From contig JAITEX010000134.1 in NCBI GenBank assembly GCA_031281765.1, positions 1-9,801 on the forward strand: a stretch of DNA of 9,801 nucleotides, given 5' to 3'. Shown here piece by piece: positions 6,512 through 9,801 of the stretch. Made by a program: the position numbers and the translations under genes. The notes beneath the pieces were generated by a model, which worked only from the letters and a program-made list of their open reading frames with translations, was not told where the DNA came from and did not search any database. The DNA is from Eubacteriales Family XIII. Incertae Sedis bacterium. GTDB lineage: Bacteria > Bacillota > Clostridia > Peptostreptococcales > Anaerovoracaceae. The first letter of the stretch is position 1, and each line of letters starts with the position of its first letter.

Positions 6512-6692
6512 AGCCTTTGTCCTTTTATCGTCCCGGCGCCGAACAGTAGGAATAAAGCGTTACGGCAATACCCTGCTTCCGGAAATATATTCCGCTCCTA
6601 CGTAGTTTGATTATAGCACACTTATGTTTCGGTTCCATTACATTCACGCTTCGATTTCATCATATTTCATAGCCGGACGGCGGCGTTCAGTA
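6512..6692. other. Intergenic region between rlmB and the MltG-like gene
   Basis: About 180 AT-rich bases. On the minus strand they hold the predicted promoter at 6610-6637 and an untranslated leader of about 90 bases. The leader includes a small inverted repeat CGGAA/TTCCG (6580-6584/6590-6594). Just after rlmB there is only a 4-bp GCCG/CGGC stem (6672-6684) with no T-run, so I see no intrinsic terminator and read-through from rlmB is possible. No gene or known riboswitch pattern was seen. Confidence 0.6.
6610..6637 (-). promoter_or_regulatory. Predicted extended -10 promoter for the MltG-like gene and fba
   Basis: On the minus strand, TGC-TATAAT (6618 to 6610) is a perfect extended -10 element. 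A weak -35, TGGAAC (6637 to 6632, 3 of 6 matches), lies 16 bases upstream. Transcription should start near 6603, leaving a leader of about 90 bases before the MltG-like ATG. It is the only consensus-like promoter I found in the minus-strand block. Confidence 0.6.
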
Positions 6693-7445
6693 TCATTGAT
6701 TCTTCGCGCGTTTATAGCTGATTTCGTAGAGGACAATGGCGGCGGCGCTGCCCGCGTTCAGGGACGCTACCCGGCCGCGCATGGGGATTGAAACGACGGC
6801 GTCGCACTTTTCCTTGACAAGCCGGGGCAGGCCCGCGCCCTCCCCGCCGACGGCGAGCGCGACGGCGCCCGAAAACTCCGTTTCGTGGTAGTCCACGCCA
6901 TCCATATCGAGCCCGTAGACCCAGACGTTTTTCTCCTTTAATTCTTCGATACACCGGACCATATTCGGCGCGCGCGCGACGCGCATATGTACGGCGGCGC
7001 CGGCCGATGATTTGATGACCGTCGGCGTAACGGCCGCGCTGCGCCGCGTCGGGATGACTACGCCGTGCGCGCCGGCGCCCTCGGCGGACCGGACGATTGA
7101 GCCGAGGTTGTGCGGGTCTTCAATGCCGCACAGAAGGACGATAAAGAGCGGCTCGCCGCGGCTCGCCGCGTAGGCGTAGATAGCTTCAAGCGAACTATAT
7201 TCGTAGTCGGCGATATACGCCGCCACGCCCTGATGCGCGGTGACGCCCGTCTCCCGGTCAAGGTCCCTTTTTTCCACGGAGCGAATCGGCACGCCGGCTT
7301 TCTTCGCCACCGCGTAAATTTTTTTGCCCGCCCCTTCGATATTCTTCTGAATCAGCAGCTTTTCAATGGTTCGCCCGCCTGCCAATGCCTCGAGTACGGG
7401 ATTGCGCCCGTAAATCAGTACGCCGGGCTTTTCGTTTTCGTTCAT
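6693..7445 (-). CDS. rlmB: 23S rRNA (guanosine-2'-O)-methyltransferase, TrmH/SpoU family
   Basis: SAM-dependent methyltransferase of the SPOUT superfamily, predicted to methylate the 2'-O of the guanosine equivalent to E. coli G2251 in 23S rRNA. The 250-residue protein has an N-terminal RNA-binding domain (about 8-80, starting IYGRNPVLEAL) and a C-terminal knotted catalytic domain with all three SpoU motifs: DPHNLGSIVRSAEGAGA (110-126, with Asn113 and Arg119), AVGGEGAGL (198-206) and IPMRGRVASLNAGSAAAI (220-237). AAGGGG lies 5 bases before ATG. The start overlaps the folA stop by 4 bases (ATGA), which suggests coupled translation. The RlmB call rests on domain layout and on mrnC being in the same operon; another TrmH-group target cannot be excluded. 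It contains a 10-bp tandem duplication at 7151-7170. Confidence 0.92.
   Translation of the reverse strand: MNENEKPGVLIYGRNPVLEALAGGRTIEKLLIQKNIEGAGKKIYAVAKKAGVPIRSVEKRDLDRETGVTAHQGVAAYIADYEYSSLEAIYAYAASRGEPLFIVLLCGIEDPHNLGSIVRSAEGAGAHGVVIPTRRSAAVTPTVIKSSAGAAVHMRVARAPNMVRCIEELKEKNVWVYGLDMDGVDYHETEFSGAVALAVGGEGAGLPRLVKEKCDAVVSIPMRGRVASLNAGSAAAIVLYEISYKRAKNQ
7151..7170. repeat. 10-bp tandem direct repeat inside rlmB
   Basis: GCTCGCCGCG occurs twice in direct succession within the rlmB coding region, in the part encoding the inter-domain segment around AASRGEPL (residues 93-100). The unit is not a multiple of three, so gain or loss of one copy would shift the frame. As it stands the frame is intact. 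Confidence 0.7.
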
Positions 7446-7984
7446 TCTTTCCCCTTCCTCCGATATTCAAGAAAGCGGTAGCGATAGCCGTTCTCTTCCT
7501 GTTTCCCGCTTTCCGCGGCCAACCGGAAATCCGGGTTCAAATCGAGGTTCGGAAAGAAGGTATCCGCTTCGAACTCCGCGTCTATCTTTGTGACGAGGCA
7601 GACATCGGTATACGGCAGAAATTCCCGATAGACGATGCCGCCGCCGATAATAAATATATTGCCGGAGAATCCGTTTAGTTTACTCAGCATCCCGCTTGCG
7701 GAATGCGCGATGATGATGTCGCCGCGCCATACTTCATCCTCCGCAAAATTCATGTCGCGCGTCAGTACGCAGTTTGTCCGGCCCGGAAGCGGGCCCGACG
7801 GCAGCGACTCAAACGTCTTGCGCCCCATCACGCAAACGCCGCCGAATGTTTTCTCCTTGAAATATTTCAGGTCGCCCGGAATGCGCGCAAGCAGACGGCC
7901 ATCTTTGCCGATAGCCCACTTCCTGTCAACCGCGACTATCGCGGTGATTTCCCGCACAACACTGTCATTCTTTTTCATTGACAT
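7442..7984 (-). CDS. folA: Dihydrofolate reductase
   Basis: NADPH-dependent reduction of dihydrofolate to tetrahydrofolate. The 180-residue protein has ITAIVAVDRKWAIGKDG (13-29), the substrate-binding acid Asp38 in IPGDLKYFK (35-43), the NADPH loop MGRKTFESLP (53-62), GRTNCVLTRD (68-77) and the second glycine loop IIGGGIVYREFLP (112-124). Length is normal (about 160-180), with an N-terminal extension of about 10 residues. ATG at 7984 follows GGGTGAG closely; a second in-frame ATG at 7978, 8 bases from the same site, is equally possible and would remove only two residues. It lies 20 bases after thyA and overlaps rlmB by 4 bases. The neighbour relation is functional, because ThyA produces the dihydrofolate that this enzyme recycles. 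Confidence 0.95.
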   Translation of the reverse strand: MSMKKNDSVVREITAIVAVDRKWAIGKDGRLLARIPGDLKYFKEKTFGGVCVMGRKTFESLPSGPLPGRTNCVLTRDMNFAEDEVWRGDIIIAHSASGMLSKLNGFSGNIFIIGGGIVYREFLPYTDVCLVTKIDAEFEADTFFPNLDLNPDFRLAAESGKQEENGYRYRFLEYRRKGKE

Positions 7985-8004
7985 GGCTCACCCGGCGTCA
8001 CTGC

Positions 8005-8835
8005 TTACACCGCTATCGGTATCCCGCGTATCTGCGGCCCCGTCACATACTCCTCAAAGTTCACATCATCCGTAGTGAAGTCATAAAAATTCCTGACATC
8101 CGGATTCAGGGTGAATTTCGGGGCAGGATGACGCTCCCGCGCGATAAGCTCCTTTACTATCGGCACATGGCGGTCATAGATATGCGCGTCCGAAATCACC
8201 TGCATAAATTCACCCGGCACAAGGCCGCTGACCTGCGCAAACATATGGACGAGTACGGCGTACTGCATCACGTTCCAGCTGTTCGCCGCCAGTATGTCCT
8301 GCGAGCGCTGGTTCAGAATCGCGTTCAGCCTGCCGTCCGTCACGTTGAATGTCATGCTGTAAGCGCAAGGTTCAAGCCCCATTTCGCTCAGGTCCGCGAA
8401 GTTATAGATGTTCGTCAGGATACGGCGCGAATACGGCGTATGTTTCAGCTGCCACAGCACGTTGTCCACCTGATCCATCTCCCCGTGCGCAAAGGCATAT
8501 TTGACGCCGAGCTGATAGCCGTACGCCTTGCCGATGCTGCCGTTTTCGTCAGCCCAACTGTCCCAGATATGGCTGTTCAGGTCATGTATATTGTTCGATT
8601 TTTTCTGCCATATCCACAGCAGTTCGTCCACGCAGAGTTTCAGCGAGGTGGGCCGCAGGGTCAGCGCGGGAAATTCCTCCGATAAATCGTAGCGGCTTAC
8701 CACGCCGAATTTTTTGATGGTATGCGCGGGCGCGCCGTCATCCCAACGAGGCCGTACGACCTGCCCCGCGGACGAGACGCCGTTTTCGATGATGTCCTCA
8801 CACATCGAAACAAATATATCGTCAGCCTTGCTCAT
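8005..8835 (-). CDS. thyA: Thymidylate synthase (ThyA type)
   Basis: Methylates dUMP to dTMP with methylene-tetrahydrofolate, releasing dihydrofolate. The 276-residue protein carries the catalytic Cys157 in LEPCAYS (154-160), the dUMP-phosphate Arg in QRSQD (176-180), Asn188 in the NSWNV loop, and DAHIYDRH (216-223). The residue after the catalytic cysteine is Ala rather than the His of E. coli ThyA. I recall PCAY-type sequences in a clostridial/phage branch, so this is probably a subfamily trait rather than a defect. It ends with the usual hydrophobic tail, GIPIAV. A near-perfect AAAGGAGG (8842-8849, minus strand) lies 6 bases before ATG, the strongest ribosome site in this operon. It follows mrnC by 24 bases and precedes folA by 20. 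Confidence 0.96.
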   Translation of the reverse strand: MSKADDIFVSMCEDIIENGVSSAGQVVRPRWDDGAPAHTIKKFGVVSRYDLSEEFPALTLRPTSLKLCVDELLWIWQKKSNNIHDLNSHIWDSWADENGSIGKAYGYQLGVKYAFAHGEMDQVDNVLWQLKHTPYSRRILTNIYNFADLSEMGLEPCAYSMTFNVTDGRLNAILNQRSQDILAANSWNVMQYAVLVHMFAQVSGLVPGEFMQVISDAHIYDRHVPIVKELIARERHPAPKFTLNPDVRNFYDFTTDDVNFEEYVTGPQIRGIPIAV

Positions 8836-8859
8836 CGTGCGCCTCCTTTGCCGTCCCTT

Positions 8860-9249
8860 TCATTTTCCGTCAATAATCGCGATAGCTTTTTCCGTAATCC
8901 CGTCCGCCTTGTCCCCGGCTCCGGAAAGATGGTAGTAGCCTATCAGCGCTTCAAACGCCGTCGCCCATTTGTACGTAACGGGGTCCGCGTTCTTTGGCTT
9001 TGTCGATATTTTGTGGTTGCGCGCCCGCTTCACGAGCGCCTGTTCCTCCGGCGGAAGCGTGTCAAATATCTCTTTGACAACGGCAGCCTGCGCGTCCGCG
9101 CGCACGTAGCGTACGGCGGCCCGATGCAGGGCGTCCGCGTGCGCGGCTGCTCCGCTTTTCGCGAGATACGTCCGGACCCGCAGTTCATACGCCGCGTCCC
9201 CGACCCACGCAAGCACCGCCGTATTCACGCGCGCCGCGTCAGTCGTCAT
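8860..9249 (-). CDS. mrnC: Mini-ribonuclease III
   Basis: A stand-alone RNase III catalytic domain lacking the double-stranded-RNA-binding domain; in Bacillus subtilis it matures the ends of 23S rRNA. The 129-residue length is typical. Motifs are AVLAWVGDAAYELRVR (11-26) with catalytic Asp18, ADAQAAVV (51-58), VKRARNHK (73-80), KPKNADPVTYKWATAFEALIG (84-104) with catalytic Glu100, and a terminal helix. GGGGGAGG lies 6 bases before ATG, and the start overlaps the end of the upstream transporter gene by 11 bases. With rlmB two genes downstream, the operon holds two 23S rRNA maturation factors. The same core neighbourhood, often beside cysS, is common in Bacillota. Confidence 0.93.
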   Translation of the reverse strand: MTTDAARVNTAVLAWVGDAAYELRVRTYLAKSGAAAHADALHRAAVRYVRADAQAAVVKEIFDTLPPEEQALVKRARNHKISTKPKNADPVTYKWATAFEALIGYYHLSGAGDKADGITEKAIAIIDGK

Positions 9250-9801
9250 TGCCGTCCTCCCCCGCTATGCCTTCTATTATACCGGTTTTACCGTCCGGGG
9301 CGCGCTGCTCCTCGCCGTTTTGCAGCGCGGCCTTGCCGAAATACCGGCCCGGATTCTTTTCCTTCAGGTATATTACCGCCGCTCCCGCGGCAATCACCAC
9401 AACGCCGCCCGCAAACTGCAGCGGCGTAATCGATTCGTTCAAAATCAGCCACCCGAAAAACGTGGTCGTGACGGGCATCATATTCGAGAACAGGGCCGAC
9501 GGCGTGACGCCTATCACCGCGACTGAATTTACATAGATGATGAAACCGATCACCCCGCTCACGATTGCGAGGAAAGCGAGCGCCGACAAAAACTTGACAT
9601 TCATCATAGCCTCTATCGACGGCATATGAAACACCGCATAGGGCGCGCTGAATATCGTCGCGCCCGTAATCTGGTAGAACGACAATTCTATCGCGTCGTA
9701 ATTCGCCGAAAGCCGTTCCGTAATAAAATTATAGATGTTCCAGGAGATAAGCGCCCCGAATATAAAGAGATAGCCAATCAGTTTGCCGCTGAGCAGCTCC
9801 T
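9239..9801 (-). CDS. EamA/DMT-family transporter, 5' end outside the window
   Basis: The reading frame is open to the right edge, so this is the C-terminal part (about 187 residues) of a longer protein; EamA transporters are usually about 300 residues with ten helices. Visible are roughly five membrane segments forming the second EamA repeat. They include IGYLFIFGALISWNIYNFI near the edge, SFYQITGATIFSAPYAVF, a helix around IVSGVIGFIIYVNSVAVI, and the typical pair TPSALFSNMMPVTTTFFGWL and GGVVVIAAGAAVIYL. A charged tail of about 40 residues (Gly/Glu/Asp-rich, ending NDD) is longer than usual and partly overlaps mrnC. Members export amino acids, nucleotide sugars or other metabolites; the substrate cannot be told. 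An internal TTG at 9683-9685 is not the real start, because the alignment continues upstream. Confidence 0.85.
   Translation of the reverse strand, partial: ELLSGKLIGYLFIFGALISWNIYNFITERLSANYDAIELSFYQITGATIFSAPYAVFHMPSIEAMMNVKFLSALAFLAIVSGVIGFIIYVNSVAVIGVTPSALFSNMMPVTTTFFGWLILNESITPLQFAGGVVVIAAGAAVIYLKEKNPGRYFGKAALQNGEEQRAPDGKTGIIEGIAGEDGNDD

Noticed and set aside
6053..6610. Plus-strand open frames opposite the MltG-like gene
   Set aside because: They mirror the low-complexity acidic linker of the real gene, which gives Ser/Arg/Val-rich nonsense, and the minus-strand frame has a promoter and a ribosome site.
6672..6684. GCCG/CGGC stem after rlmB as a terminator
   Set aside because: The stem has only four base pairs and no T-run follows on the minus strand.
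7978..8685. Plus-strand open frame of 235 codons opposite thyA
   Set aside because: thyA on the other strand is a full, motif-complete gene. The antisense product is Arg/His/Val-rich with no recognisable domain.
8722..9429. Plus-strand open frame of 235 codons opposite thyA, mrnC and the transporter
   Set aside because: It runs across three real minus-strand genes and their junctions and gives a strongly Arg/Pro-rich product, typical of a shadow frame in GC-rich DNA.
1..9801. CRISPR arrays, tRNA or rRNA genes, insertion sequences, phage or defence genes
   Set aside because: I saw no repeat-spacer pattern, cloverleaf, rRNA core motif, transposase or terminal repeats. Nearly all of the window is accounted for by recognisable genes.

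Overview
This window looks like chromosomal DNA from a Gram-positive bacterium of the Clostridia (Bacillota). The evidence is strong purine-rich ribosome sites, a Mini-RNase III and RlmB pair, a clostridial-type ThyA, a small MltG-like LysM protein and Gram-positive-type pilus assembly genes. Base composition is somewhat above half G+C by eye, with AT-rich gaps between genes. I see no mobile element, phage gene, CRISPR array, rRNA or tRNA. No gene-free stretch exceeds about 180 bases, so the coding density is that of a core genome.

Left part, plus strand (1-5082). A promoter at the left edge serves two overlapping type IV pilus inner-membrane genes: a compact PilM-PilN (GspL-like) fusion and a PilO/GspM-like partner. 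Next comes nicotinate phosphoribosyltransferase (pncB), whose start codon lies two bases after a 19-bp palindrome containing an extended -10 promoter. This suggests an operator-controlled, leaderless transcript. Then come ilvE (branched-chain aminotransferase) and ilvN (acetolactate synthase regulatory subunit), with no ilvB beside them.

Right part, minus strand (5084-9801). Reading right to left, a tightly packed operon holds an EamA/DMT transporter (cut by the window edge), mrnC, thyA, folA and rlmB. A gap of about 180 bases with an extended -10 promoter follows, then a membrane-anchored MltG-like LysM protein and class II fructose-bisphosphate aldolase. The aldolase ends one base from ilvN, so the two blocks converge.

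Working together: PilMN and PilO would form the inner-membrane alignment platform of a type IV pilus. PncB feeds NAD salvage, and IlvE and IlvN act in branched-chain amino acid synthesis. ThyA and FolA form the dTMP/folate cycle, because ThyA makes dihydrofolate that FolA recycles. MrnC and RlmB both act on 23S rRNA. I found no clearly new multi-gene system. The points most worth a second look are the shortened PilM-PilN fusion, the palindromic leaderless-type start of pncB, the MltG-like protein without a catalytic domain placed before fba, and ThyA-FolA sitting between mrnC and rlmB.
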